Of a stretch of 64,000 nucleotides of DNA, positions 55,171-63,254 are shown in pieces; positions within the stretch are counted from its first letter, which is position 1; each line of letters begins with the position of its first letter. The notes beneath the pieces are model-generated. The model saw only the letters and a program-made list of their open reading frames with translations. It was not told the DNA's origin and did not search any database. The translations under genes and the position numbers were made by a program. Origin of the DNA: Diaphorobacter limosus (GTDB taxonomy: Bacteria; Pseudomonadota; Gammaproteobacteria; Burkholderiales; Burkholderiaceae_C); contig NZ_CP136921.1 in assembly GCF_033100095.1 (NCBI RefSeq), positions 1,768,501 to 1,832,500 of the forward strand. Direction: 5' to 3'.

Positions 55171-56334
55171 TCACTTGGCGCGCAGGGCCACGATCTCGGC
55201 GGGCTGCACCAGCTGGCCGGTCTTGTTCGACCAGGCGTTCTTGGTATAGGTGACCACGGCCGCCAGGTCGGTATCGCTCAAGGCGGCCCAGGAGGGCATG
55301 GCACCATTGCCGGCGCCCTTGAGCACAACCTGAATCTGCGGCGCATGGTTGGCGTTCTTGACGATGGCCGAGCCATCGAGCGCCTTGATGGGCCCGGCCC
55401 CCTTGCCGTTGGCCTGGTGGCAGGCCGCGCAGTTGGCGGCATAGACCTTGGCGCCCCGCGCCTGCAGATCTGCCAGCGCCCAGACCTTGTTCGGATCATC
55501 GCGCCTGGCGGCGGCCTTGTTTTGCTGATCCGCCACCCAGGCCGTGTACTCCACCTGCGGCAGCACCTTCACGTGGATCGGCATGTAGGCGTGCTCCTTG
55601 CCGCACAGCTCCACGCACTGGCCGTAATAGTCGCCCACCTGCTCGGCGCGAAACCAGGTGTCGCGCACAAAACCGGGGATGGCATCCTGCTTGACCCCAA
55701 AGGAGGGCACCATCCACGAATGGATCACGTCGTTGGCGGTGGTGATGATGCGCACCTTCTTGTTCACCGGGACCACCAGCGGGTTGTCCACCTTGAGCAG
55801 ATAGTTGTCGCCCTGGGGTGTGCCGGCGCTGGACAGGGCGCGCTGCGATGAATCCAGGGTGGAGAGAAAGCCTATGCCCTCGCCCTCGCCAGTCAGGTAG
55901 TCGTAACCCCATTTCCATTGGTAGCCGGTGACCTTGATCGTCAGCTCGGCGTTGGTCGTGTCCTTCTGCGCCACGATGACCTTGGTGGCGGGCGCGGCCA
56001 TGGCGATCACGATCAGGAAGGGAATCACCGTCCAGGTGATTTCGACAGCGGTGGATTCATGGAAATTCGCCGCCTTGGCACCACGTGATTTGCGGTGGTG
56101 CCAGATCGAATAGAACATGACGCCGAAGACGCCGATGAAGATGACCGTGCAGATGATCATCAGCATCCAGTGCAGCTCATGCTGCGCCTCGGCGATCTTT
56201 GTCACGGGTGGGTGCAGGTTCAGCTGGTTTACCGCCGGGCCGCCGGGCAGGTCTTGCACGGCATGGGCCAGCGTGCCCCAGGAGGCGAGCGCTACCAGCA
56301 ACGGGGAGGCCAGCTTGTTGGAAATGCTTGTCAT
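55171..56334 (-). CDS. coxB: Cytochrome c oxidase subunit II with fused cytochrome c domain
   Basis: 387 residues. Signal peptide and two helices (about 55-75 and 100-120) lead to the CuA domain: His205 in [13 protein letters not shown] and [16 protein letters not shown] with Cys240, Glu242, Cys244, His248, Met251. Residues about 290-370 add a class I cytochrome c with CAACH (Cys302, Cys305, His306) and a probable axial Met347. This makes a caa3-like subunit that can take electrons directly from the bc1 complex or a soluble carrier. Start [11 protein letters not shown] chosen over a longer frame. Confidence 0.97.
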   Translation of the reverse strand: MTSISNKLASPLLVALASWGTLAHAVQDLPGGPAVNQLNLHPPVTKIAEAQHELHWMLMIICTVIFIGVFGVMFYSIWHHRKSRGAKAANFHESTAVEITWTVIPFLIVIAMAAPATKVIVAQKDTTNAELTIKVTGYQWKWGYDYLTGEGEGIGFLSTLDSSQRALSSAGTPQGDNYLLKVDNPLVVPVNKKVRIITTANDVIHSWMVPSFGVKQDAIPGFVRDTWFRAEQVGDYYGQCVELCGKEHAYMPIHVKVLPQVEYTAWVADQQNKAAARRDDPNKVWALADLQARGAKVYAANCAACHQANGKGAGPIKALDGSAIVKNANHAPQIQVVLKGAGNGAMPSWAALSDTDLAAVVTYTKNAWSNKTGQLVQPAEIVALRAK

Positions 56335-56805
56335 GGTTCTCTCTTGTCTTTCTAGCTCCGGTTGACCAATCCCCTGCGGCGTGCACTGTTGCCAGACGCT
56401 GCGCAAAGCCTTGCGACCACCTGCCACCCCTGCCGCATGGAACCTGCATTCGCCAGCGACGGGGCAGTGCACGACTGCCGCATTTTTTCAATCAGTCCAG
56501 ACCACTTTCCAGGCAGCCTGTTGTCTCCACGATCCAGTGCACGGACTCTCTCGTTCGCTTTCAGCATGCCCAGCCAGCAAAGCACCCGCAATACGCGTTA
56601 GCCCCAGGGAAGCAGCGTGAAGAAGTGACGCACAAGAAAGGTTCTGACAACGCATGGCGCCCTCAGAACTTCAAAAGATGCGACAAGATGCGCCTGGCAA
56701 CACCCAGGCTTCACCACGTCAGGAGAGTTCCGACTCTGCAATCACAATTCATTCTAGCGCGCATTGATGGAGGTCATTGACGGCGCAAACAGCGCCGCAG
56801 AGCAC
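56335..56805. other. Gap upstream of the cox operon, no gene seen
   Basis: This 471-bp gap between coxB and the methyltransferase gene (both on the minus strand) must contain the cox promoter. I see no convincing -35/-10 pair, repeat or small gene. Short frames present in both strands have no ribosome-binding sites or recognisable products. Confidence 0.4.
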
Positions 56806-57714
56806 TCAGCGCGTGGCTGAACGGCCCGCGTGCAGCATGGCGCGCATGTCCTGCAACGACACGGCGCTGCTGCCCTCCAAGCGCACACGGGGCGCGGGTT
56901 TGAAGGCGTGGCCGTAGATGATCTCAAAGGTCAGGGCCAGCTGCCCGTCCGCGCCTGCGTCGGCCAGGCGCTGCGCCAGGGCCTGCTCCAGCCGCGCACG
57001 CCAGTTGCGCCCACGCAACGCCGCAAAGCGCTGCGGGTGCAGGTTGCGCCCCAGGCCGCGCAGCTCCTGCAGCAGGCGCTGGGGCGTGGCAAAGGTCAAG
57101 GTGATGCGCTCCATGTCCATGATGGGCTCGGCAAAGCCGGCATGCACCAGCATGTCGCCCCAGTCGTGCATGTCGGTCAGCGCATGGCCGGGCGCGGGCC
57201 AGTCCAGCTCGGCATACAGGGCGCGCAGCTCGCGCAGCGTGTCCGGCCCCAGGCAGGAGAACATCAGGTAGCCGTCCACCGCCAGCGCCCGGTGCCATTG
57301 CGTCACCAGGGCCTGCGGATCCGCGGTCATGTGCAGCGCCATGTTGGACCACAACATCTGCACGCTGGCGGCTTCGGGCTGGCCAAAGCGCGGCGCGTTG
57401 GCGATCCAGCGCGCCGGGCTCCACCAGCGCCTGGCAAGGCGTTCGCGCGCCAGCGCCTCACCCTGGGGCGAAGAGGTTTCGTGGATCTGGCACGCGGCCT
57501 GTGCAAAGCGCTCGCTCACCAGCGCATGGCCCTGCATGCCACCGCGCAACGGATCCCAGTCGCACCAGGCGGTGGGCGCATTCACCATCCACTGCAGCCT
57601 GTCCTGCATGCGCCGCGCCACCTCCTCGTGCAGCCATGGCGATTCGTCAGAGACCATGGCATGCCAGCGCGCGGCGGCAACCGGGTCTATGGTGGGCGGA
57701 CGTTGTTCTGACAT
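56806..57714 (-). CDS. BioC-like SAM-dependent methyltransferase with a degenerate first motif
   Basis: 302 residues. The C-terminal half looks like BioC/Methyltransf_11: DGYLMFSCLGPDTLRELRAL and MLVHAGFAEPIMDMERITLT. The usual SAM loop (hDhGxGxG) is replaced by WCDWDPLRGGMQGHALVSER near residue 55. It may have lost activity or bind SAM differently. In the family, BioC methylates malonyl-ACP at the start of biotin synthesis, but no bio genes are adjacent. Start chosen at MSEQRPPTID; ATG 57726 also possible. Divergent from comF by 35 bp. Confidence 0.72.
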   Translation of the reverse strand: MSEQRPPTIDPVAAARWHAMVSDESPWLHEEVARRMQDRLQWMVNAPTAWCDWDPLRGGMQGHALVSERFAQAACQIHETSSPQGEALARERLARRWWSPARWIANAPRFGQPEAASVQMLWSNMALHMTADPQALVTQWHRALAVDGYLMFSCLGPDTLRELRALYAELDWPAPGHALTDMHDWGDMLVHAGFAEPIMDMERITLTFATPQRLLQELRGLGRNLHPQRFAALRGRNWRARLEQALAQRLADAGADGQLALTFEIIYGHAFKPAPRVRLEGSSAVSLQDMRAMLHAGRSATR

Positions 57715-57749
57715 GGCGGGACGCAAATGGCGGCGAGTATATTGAGCCT

Positions 57750-58478
57750 ATGCTTGACACGCGCCCCGCAGGGATATGGCGCCGGGGCCTGGCGACCCTG
57801 GCGGCCCTCGGCGCCCGGCTGCCCAGCCAATGCGCCGTCTGCCATGCCTGGCCGGCGCAACGCCTGTGCGCGGCCTGCTGCGCGCGCTTTGCGCCGCGGC
57901 TGGCGCGCTGCGCCACCTGCGCCTGCGTGGTGCATGGCGGCGTGGCGCAATGCGGGCAGTGCCTGCTGCACCCGCCGCCGCTGGACGCCTGCCTGGCCGC
58001 CGTGGACTACGGCTACCCGTGGTCACAGTTGCTGGCGCAATTCAAATTCCAGGACGATCCGGGCTGGGCCACGGCACTCGCCGCGCTGATTCGCCAGACG
58101 CCGGGTGCGCAAGAGCTGCTGGAGCAGGCCGATTGGGTGCTGCCCGTGCCGCTGGCGCCCGGGCGGCTGCGTCATCGCGGCTACAACCAGGCGCTGCTGC
58201 TGGCACGCCGGCTGGCCGGCGCGCATGTGCGGCCCGACCTGCTGCTGCGCACGCGCGAGGCCGAGGCACAAGCGCAGCTCACGCGCGCGCAGCGCCTGCG
58301 CAACCTGCGCGGTGCCTTTGTGCTCGAGCCGCTGCGCGCGCAGCAGCTGGCCGGTCGCCGCGTGCTGCTGGTGGACGACGTGATGACCACCGGAGCCACG
58401 CTGCACGCCGCCGCCGCGCCCCTGCGCGAGGCTGGCGTGGCGCATGTCGGCGCCCTGGTGCTGGCGCGCACGCCGTGA
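57750..58478 (+). CDS. comF: ComF-family phosphoribosyltransferase-like protein
   Basis: 242 residues. An N-terminal zinc finger with CAVCHAW, CAACC, CATCAC and CGQC cysteines is followed by a phosphoribosyltransferase domain with VLLVDDVMTTGATLHAAAAP, the PRPP loop, and HRGYNQALLLARRLA. ComF proteins act in natural DNA uptake or in use of internalised DNA; the reaction is unknown. The frame is open upstream, but MLDTRPAGIWRRG at 57750 was chosen. Confidence 0.9.
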   Translation: MLDTRPAGIWRRGLATLAALGARLPSQCAVCHAWPAQRLCAACCARFAPRLARCATCACVVHGGVAQCGQCLLHPPPLDACLAAVDYGYPWSQLLAQFKFQDDPGWATALAALIRQTPGAQELLEQADWVLPVPLAPGRLRHRGYNQALLLARRLAGAHVRPDLLLRTREAEAQAQLTRAQRLRNLRGAFVLEPLRAQQLAGRRVLLVDDVMTTGATLHAAAAPLREAGVAHVGALVLARTP

Positions 58479-58524
58479 CCACCGCAGCGCCCGCGCGACA
58501 GCGGCTGGCGGTGACAATAGCGCC

Positions 58525-58998
58525 ATGTTTCACATCGTCCTCGTCGAGCCCGAAATCCCGCCCAACACGGGCAACGTGATCCGCCTGGCGGCCAATACCG
58601 GCTGCACGCTGCACCTGGTGGAGCCGCTGGGGTTTTCGATGGAAGATCGGCTCATGCGCCGCGCCGGCCTGGACTATCACGAATACGCCAAGCTGCGCCT
58701 GCACAAGGGCTGGACGGCGCTGCTGCGCGAGATGCAGCCCGACCCGGCGCGCATGTTCGCCCTGACCACCCATGGCACGCGCCTGGTGCACGACACGGGC
58801 TTTCTGCCCGGCGACTGGTTCTTGTTTGGCGCCGAATCGCGCGGCCTGCCGCCCGAGTTGCGCGAGAGCTTTGCGCCCGCGCAACGCCTGCGCCTGCCCA
58901 TGCTGGCCGGGCAGCGCAGCCTGAATCTGTCCAACGCAGTGGCGGTGACGGTGTTCGAGGCCTGGCGGCAGAACAGCTTTCTAGCGCCGCAGGCTTAA
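58525..58998 (+). CDS. trmL: tRNA (cytidine(34)-2'-O)-methyltransferase
   Basis: 157 residues of the SPOUT superfamily. FHIVLVEPEIPPNTGNVIRL is the family start, WFLFGAESRGLP the knot loop and RSLNLSNAVAVTVFEAWRQ the C-terminal motif. TrmL methylates the 2'-O of the wobble base in certain tRNA-Leu species. The start ATG at 58525 lies 46 bp after comF; a longer frame was rejected. Co-transcribed with comF is likely. Confidence 0.95.
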   Translation: MFHIVLVEPEIPPNTGNVIRLAANTGCTLHLVEPLGFSMEDRLMRRAGLDYHEYAKLRLHKGWTALLREMQPDPARMFALTTHGTRLVHDTGFLPGDWFLFGAESRGLPPELRESFAPAQRLRLPMLAGQRSLNLSNAVAVTVFEAWRQNSFLAPQA

Positions 58999-59002
58999 GA
59001 AA

Positions 59003-59623
59003 TCAAACAGCGTCCAGCCAGTCGCAAATGCCCTGCCACTGCTCGACATCGCGCGCCACGCGCGTGCCGGCCACGTCGAACACCGACTGCCCCTGGGCCG
59101 CCAGCTGCACATAGTTTTGCGTGTTACGCAGATAGCCCAGCACCGGCAGGCCCAGGCTGTCCACAAAGTTGCGCAGCTTTTCGGCGACGATGGTGCGCGG
59201 ATCGACGCGCATGCCGACGATGGCCACGCGCTCCAGCCCGCCGGGGCGCTGGGCCGCCAGCTCGTCCAGGTACTGGCCGGTGGCGTAGATGTCGAACAGG
59301 CTGGGCTGCAGCGGCACGATAATGCGGTCGGCCAGCTTCAGCGCGTCCTTCAGGCGCCAGCCGCCCAGGCCGGCCGGCGTGTCCAACACGGCATGGGTGG
59401 CCTGCTTCGGCGGAGCGCTGATCCAGTCGGCATCCACCTCCCAGGCCCCAATGGGCCGAGCCGTGGCCGGGCGCTGCTGCAGCCACAGGCGCGCGGACTG
59501 CTGGCGATCGGCATCGCCCAGCACCACCGTATGGCCGCGGCTGGCAAAGTAACCCGCGATGTTGGTGGACAGCGTGGACTTGCCCACGCCTCCCTTGGGA
59601 CTGGCTACAGCAATGACTGGCAT
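59003..59623 (-). CDS. ParA/MinD-like ATPase, orphan
   Basis: 206 residues. VIAVASPKGGVGKSTLSTNI holds the deviant Walker A (KGGVGKST), and HAVLDTPAGLGGWRLKDALK the Walker B region. It is smaller than chromosomal ParA and there is no parB gene or parS site next to it, so chromosome partitioning is unlikely; positioning of some other cargo is more probable. It converges with trmL with a 4-bp gap. A repeat copy lies upstream. Confidence 0.88.
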   Translation of the reverse strand: MPVIAVASPKGGVGKSTLSTNIAGYFASRGHTVVLGDADRQQSARLWLQQRPATARPIGAWEVDADWISAPPKQATHAVLDTPAGLGGWRLKDALKLADRIIVPLQPSLFDIYATGQYLDELAAQRPGGLERVAIVGMRVDPRTIVAEKLRNFVDSLGLPVLGYLRNTQNYVQLAAQGQSVFDVAGTRVARDVEQWQGICDWLDAV

Positions 59624-59643
59624 CTGAAATCCCTCTCTGGTTT

Positions 59644-59693
59644 GAATAAAACAAGCCTCTAGCGCCCATCCATAAAACGCATATAGCTATTAA
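59644..59693 (-). repeat. Dispersed palindromic repeat, copy 8
   Basis: Minus-strand TAATAGCTATATGCGTTTTA then TGGATGGGCGCTAGAGGCTT keeps the TAGCT head and GGGCGCTAGAGGC tail of the family. It fills the gap between the LysE and ParA-like genes. Confidence 0.65.
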
Positions 59694-59703
59694 TTTAGAA
59701 GCA

Positions 59704-60342
59704 TTACTGGTGCTGCGTACCACGCTTGACGAAGAACAGCCCGGCGCCCACCAGCATCAACAGGCCGCCAAACACGCGGTTTTGCGCACGCATGGCGCTG
59801 GCGTTCTGCATCCAGCGGCGCAGCACGCTGGCGCTGGCGGCATAGCCGTTCATCACGATCAGATCCACCGACACCAGGGTCAGGGCCATCACTAGCAGCT
59901 GGCTCCAGAGCGGGCGCGCTTCACTCATGAACTGCGGCAGCACCGCCACCATGAACAAAATGCCCTTGGGGTTGGTGGCATTGGTCAGCGCACCGGTCAG
60001 CACACGCCGGCGCCAGCTGGCCGGCGCGGCCAGCAGGTCGCCGCCCAGCGTACCGGCCGAGCCCGCGCGCCACTGGCTGAAACCCAGGTAGATGAGGTAG
60101 CAGGCGCCCAGCACCTTGACCACGGTGAAGGCCAGCTCGGAGGCAATCAACAGCGAACCCACCCCGGCGCCCGCGACGATGAGGATGAACAGCAGGCCCA
60201 GCTCCAGCCCCAGGATGGTGGCGCCCGTCTTGCGCACGCCGTAAGACAGACCATGGCTCATGGACAGCACGGCACCCGAGCCCGGCGAAATGGCGATCAC
60301 CCACGACGCCGCAAAAAAAGCCATCCAGGTGTGCCAGTCCAT
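59704..60342 (-). CDS. LysE-family amino acid exporter
   Basis: 212 residues with about six hydrophobic segments. FFAASWVIAISPGSGAVLSM and GVRKTGATILGLELGLLFIL are the typical LysE/RhtB N-terminal motifs. Members export amino acids or homoserine lactones; the substrate here is unknown. Single minus-strand gene, 80 bp before the ParA-like gene. Confidence 0.92.
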   Translation of the reverse strand: MDWHTWMAFFAASWVIAISPGSGAVLSMSHGLSYGVRKTGATILGLELGLLFILIVAGAGVGSLLIASELAFTVVKVLGACYLIYLGFSQWRAGSAGTLGGDLLAAPASWRRRVLTGALTNATNPKGILFMVAVLPQFMSEARPLWSQLLVMALTLVSVDLIVMNGYAASASVLRRWMQNASAMRAQNRVFGGLLMLVGAGLFFVKRGTQHQ

Positions 60343-60513
60343 ATCACGTCGTGCTGGGAAAAGTGTTGCAAGGGAGAACGCATTTTATCGGCCGCGCAGC
60401 TGCTGGCCGCGGGCTTGGCCTTGATGCTGCATGATGGTGCCCGGTCGCCGTTGACCACCGATACGCGGCGCGCCCGAGACGCCGTTGCCCCCCTCTCATT
60501 CGCGAGGTATCCC

Positions 60514-61206
60514 ATGAACCGCCGAATCATTGTGCTCTCGCTGCTGCTGTCACCCCTGGCTCATGCCCAGCCGGAACGCCTGGTTCCCTCAAGCCCGGTG
60601 GATAGCGTAGTGCTGTACGTCATTCCCACCGATGGAATTCCGGAGCAGGTTGCGGCCACCGTCGCCCGGGCATTGACGGAGGACACCGGCATGTGGGTCA
60701 AGTCCGCGCTCCAGGTGCCTTCGGGTGTGACCGAGCCATTCGCTGGCACGAACCAGTACCCCGCCGAAGACTACCTGCCACTTGGCGCCACCTTCGCGAA
60801 GCGGCTGCCAGACGCGGGGCCAAGAACGTATTTCATCGTGCTCACGGACAAGGACATCAACTCACGCTCCCGCAACTTCCGGTTCCAGTACTCGATGCAC
60901 AGTCCCATGGCGCGCACCTCGGTGCTGTCCGTCGCCAGGCTGCTCTTCACCAGGGACGGCAATCCGGCCTCGGGGGATGTCATCAGGCTGCGCATACAGA
61001 AAATGCTGATGCGCATCGTTGGCGAAATGAAGTTTGGCTGGCAGCGGACGACGGATCCCGCCGACCTCATGTACTCACCGATCATGTCCATCGACGACAT
61101 CGACCGTATGAGCCTCACCCACACGGCACAAACGCGTGGCATCCCCCGCTATGATTTCCAACCTTCCGCAACCGAGCCCCCTCGGCCCCTGCCAAACCAC
61201 ATCTGA
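60514..61206 (+). CDS. Secreted archaemetzincin-like protein lacking the zinc motif
   Basis: 230 residues with signal peptide (RIIVLSLLLSPLAHA-Q). Segments resemble archaemetzincin (M54): LYVIPTDGIPEQVAATVARA at 34-53, QYPAEDYLP at 81-89, IVLTDKDINSRSRNFRF at 108-124, SVLSVARLLF at 136-145 and LMYSPIMSIDDIDRM at 185-199, matching the end of the metzincin fold (VMhFSnsl.evDr). The HExxHxxGxxH zinc site expected near 166-176 reads MRIVGEMKFGW, so no zinc binding is expected. GAGG precedes the ATG at 60514. Family assignment is by pattern recognition; function unknown. Confidence 0.55.
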   Translation: MNRRIIVLSLLLSPLAHAQPERLVPSSPVDSVVLYVIPTDGIPEQVAATVARALTEDTGMWVKSALQVPSGVTEPFAGTNQYPAEDYLPLGATFAKRLPDAGPRTYFIVLTDKDINSRSRNFRFQYSMHSPMARTSVLSVARLLFTRDGNPASGDVIRLRIQKMLMRIVGEMKFGWQRTTDPADLMYSPIMSIDDIDRMSLTHTAQTRGIPRYDFQPSATEPPRPLPNHI

Positions 61207-61323
61207 AGCATAGAGGCCAACAGCCGCCACTTGCCACTCTGGCCGAGCGCCAGCCTGCGCAATCAAGGGCACCCCGGACTGTCAGAATTCCGCCCTTGGC
61301 TTTCAGTTTTCGCTTCCCCCACC

Positions 61324-63192
61324 ATGGCCCAAGCCCCCGTCTGGCTCACCTACGGATTCACCTACCTGGCCGCGGCCGTGATTGCCGTGCCCATCGCCCG
61401 CGCGCTCGGCCTGGGCGCCATCATCGGCTACCTGGCGGCGGGCATTGCCATAGGGCCCTGGGGCCTGGCCCTGGTGAGCAATGTGCAGGACATACTGCAC
61501 TTTGCCGAGTTTGGTGTGGTGCTGATGTTGTTTCTGGTCGGCCTGGAGCTGCAGCCCAGCCGGCTGTGGAGCCTGCGCCGGCCCATCCTCGGCCTGGGCA
61601 TGGCGCAGATGGCCGGCTGCGCGCTACTGCTGTGGGGCTGCGCCTGGGCCCTGGGCCTGCCCTGGCGCGTGGCACTGGTGGGGGCGCTGGGGCTGGCGCT
61701 GTCATCTACGGCGATCGCGCTGCAGGTGCTGAACGAGCGCAACCTGCTGCGCACCGACAGCGGGCAGAAGGCGTTCTCCATCCTGCTGTTCCAGGACGTG
61801 GCGGCGATCCCCATCCTGGCCCTGCTGCCGCTATTGGGCGTGGCGGCGCGGGCCGAGGCGCTGCAGCCGCATGCGCCGCTGGACCTGCTGCCCGAGGCGC
61901 TGAAGATCATCGCCGTGGTGGCCGCCATCGTGTTTGGCGGGCGCTGGGTGCTGCGGCCGCTCTTGCGCTGGATTGCAAAAAGCAAGACGCCCGAGATCTT
62001 CACCGCCGCCTCGCTGTTCCTGGTGGTGGGCATTGCCATGCTGATGCTGACCGTGGGCCTGTCGATGGCGCTGGGCGCCTTTCTGGCCGGCGTGCTGCTG
62101 GCCGACAGCGAGTACCGGCGCGAGCTGGAGACCGACATCGAGCCCTTCAAGGGCCTGCTGCTGGGCCTGTTCTTCATTGCCGTGGGCATGAGCATCGACT
62201 TTGGCGTGATCGCGCACCACCCCTTCGCCATGCTGGGCCTGCTGCTGGGCTTTCTGGCCATCAAGGCGGCGGTGATCTGGCTGCTGGCACGCGTGACCGC
62301 CATGGCCTACCAGGAGCGCCCGCTGTTCACGCTGCTGCTGGCCCAGGGCGGCGAGTTCGCCTTCGTGGTGTTCCAGTCCGGCGCCACGTTCGGCGCCATT
62401 GCGCCGGACCACGCCTCGCTGCTGATAGGCGCGGTGGCGCTGTCCATGCTGATGGGCCCGTTGCTGCTGGTGTGGCTTGACCGCGTGCTGCTGCAGCGCC
62501 ACGCCACGCTCCAAAGCGCGCCGCAGGCCCAGGAGATTTCCGAGCCGCAGAGCGCGCCGGTGATCATTGCGGGCTTCGGGCGCTACGGCCAGATCGTGGC
62601 GCGCATGATGCTGGCCCAGGGCGTGCCGGCCACGGTGCTGGACCACAGCGTGGAGATGCTGGAGGTGGCCCACACCTTTGGCTACCGCGTGTTCTACGGC
62701 GACGCGACGCGCGTGAACCTGCTGCGCATGGCGGGTGCGCAGCAGGCCCGCATCCTGGTGGTGGCGGTGGATGCGCCGGAGCAGTCCCTCAAGATCGTGC
62801 AGCTGGCGAAAAAGCATTTCCCGCACCTGCACATCGTGGCCCGCGCGCGCGACGTGACGCATTGGCACGCGCTGCGCGACCTGGGCGTGCAGCATGTGGA
62901 GCGCGAGCTGTTCGAGTCCAGCCTGCGCACGGCGCGCACGGTGCTGGAGCTCACCGGCCTGTCGCAGGCCGACGCCGACGCCCTGGCCGAGCGCTTTCGC
63001 GCCCACAACATCGCCCTGTCCGAGCGCATGTACGAGCACCACAACGACCGCGAGGCCATGATCGCCGTCGCCAGGCAGGGGCGCCAGCAGCTGGTGGAGC
63101 AGCTGGCCAAGGAGCGCCAGGAGCGCATGGCCGCGGCCGAGGCCGGCAGCGGGCTGACGCCGGACAAGCCGCAGCCCGGCAAATCTTCATAA
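61324..63192 (+). CDS. Kef-type monovalent cation:proton antiporter (CPA2) with TrkA-N domain
   Basis: 622 residues. About twelve helices in residues 10-385 carry the CPA2 text, for example GLGAIIGYLAAGIAIGPWGL and FAEFGVVLMLFLVGLELQP. A cytosolic RCK/TrkA-N domain (about 410-530) has VIIAGFGRYGQIVARMMLAQ as NAD(H) loop. The C-terminus (about 540-622) is helical and Gln/Arg-rich (ARQGRQQLVEQLAKERQERM). Family members export K+ in exchange for H+ and are gated by glutathione adducts or nucleotide. No kefF/G ancillary gene adjacent. Confidence 0.93.
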   Translation: MAQAPVWLTYGFTYLAAAVIAVPIARALGLGAIIGYLAAGIAIGPWGLALVSNVQDILHFAEFGVVLMLFLVGLELQPSRLWSLRRPILGLGMAQMAGCALLLWGCAWALGLPWRVALVGALGLALSSTAIALQVLNERNLLRTDSGQKAFSILLFQDVAAIPILALLPLLGVAARAEALQPHAPLDLLPEALKIIAVVAAIVFGGRWVLRPLLRWIAKSKTPEIFTAASLFLVVGIAMLMLTVGLSMALGAFLAGVLLADSEYRRELETDIEPFKGLLLGLFFIAVGMSIDFGVIAHHPFAMLGLLLGFLAIKAAVIWLLARVTAMAYQERPLFTLLLAQGGEFAFVVFQSGATFGAIAPDHASLLIGAVALSMLMGPLLLVWLDRVLLQRHATLQSAPQAQEISEPQSAPVIIAGFGRYGQIVARMMLAQGVPATVLDHSVEMLEVAHTFGYRVFYGDATRVNLLRMAGAQQARILVVAVDAPEQSLKIVQLAKKHFPHLHIVARARDVTHWHALRDLGVQHVERELFESSLRTARTVLELTGLSQADADALAERFRAHNIALSERMYEHHNDREAMIAVARQGRQQLVEQLAKERQERMAAAEAGSGLTPDKPQPGKSS

Positions 63193-63237
63193 GAAAAACG
63201 GCTGTAGCGCCCATTAAACGTGCGCTATAAGCTCTTA
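63191..63237 (-). repeat. Dispersed palindromic repeat, copy 9
   Basis: Minus-strand TAAGAGCTTATAGCGCACGT then TTAATGGGCGCTACAGCCGT has the AGCT head, both GCGC arms and the CAGCC tail of the family. It lies between the Kef gene and the convergent Bug gene. Confidence 0.65.
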
Positions 63238-63254
63238 TATTTATAGTGACATGA

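Noticed and set aside
56335-56805. Short frames in the gap before coxB
   Set aside because: No ribosome-binding sites, no family likeness, and both strands have overlapping frames of similar length as expected by chance.
59003-59623. Chromosome partition locus (parA)
   Set aside because: No parB gene or parS-like sites nearby; the protein is a small orphan ParA-like ATPase.
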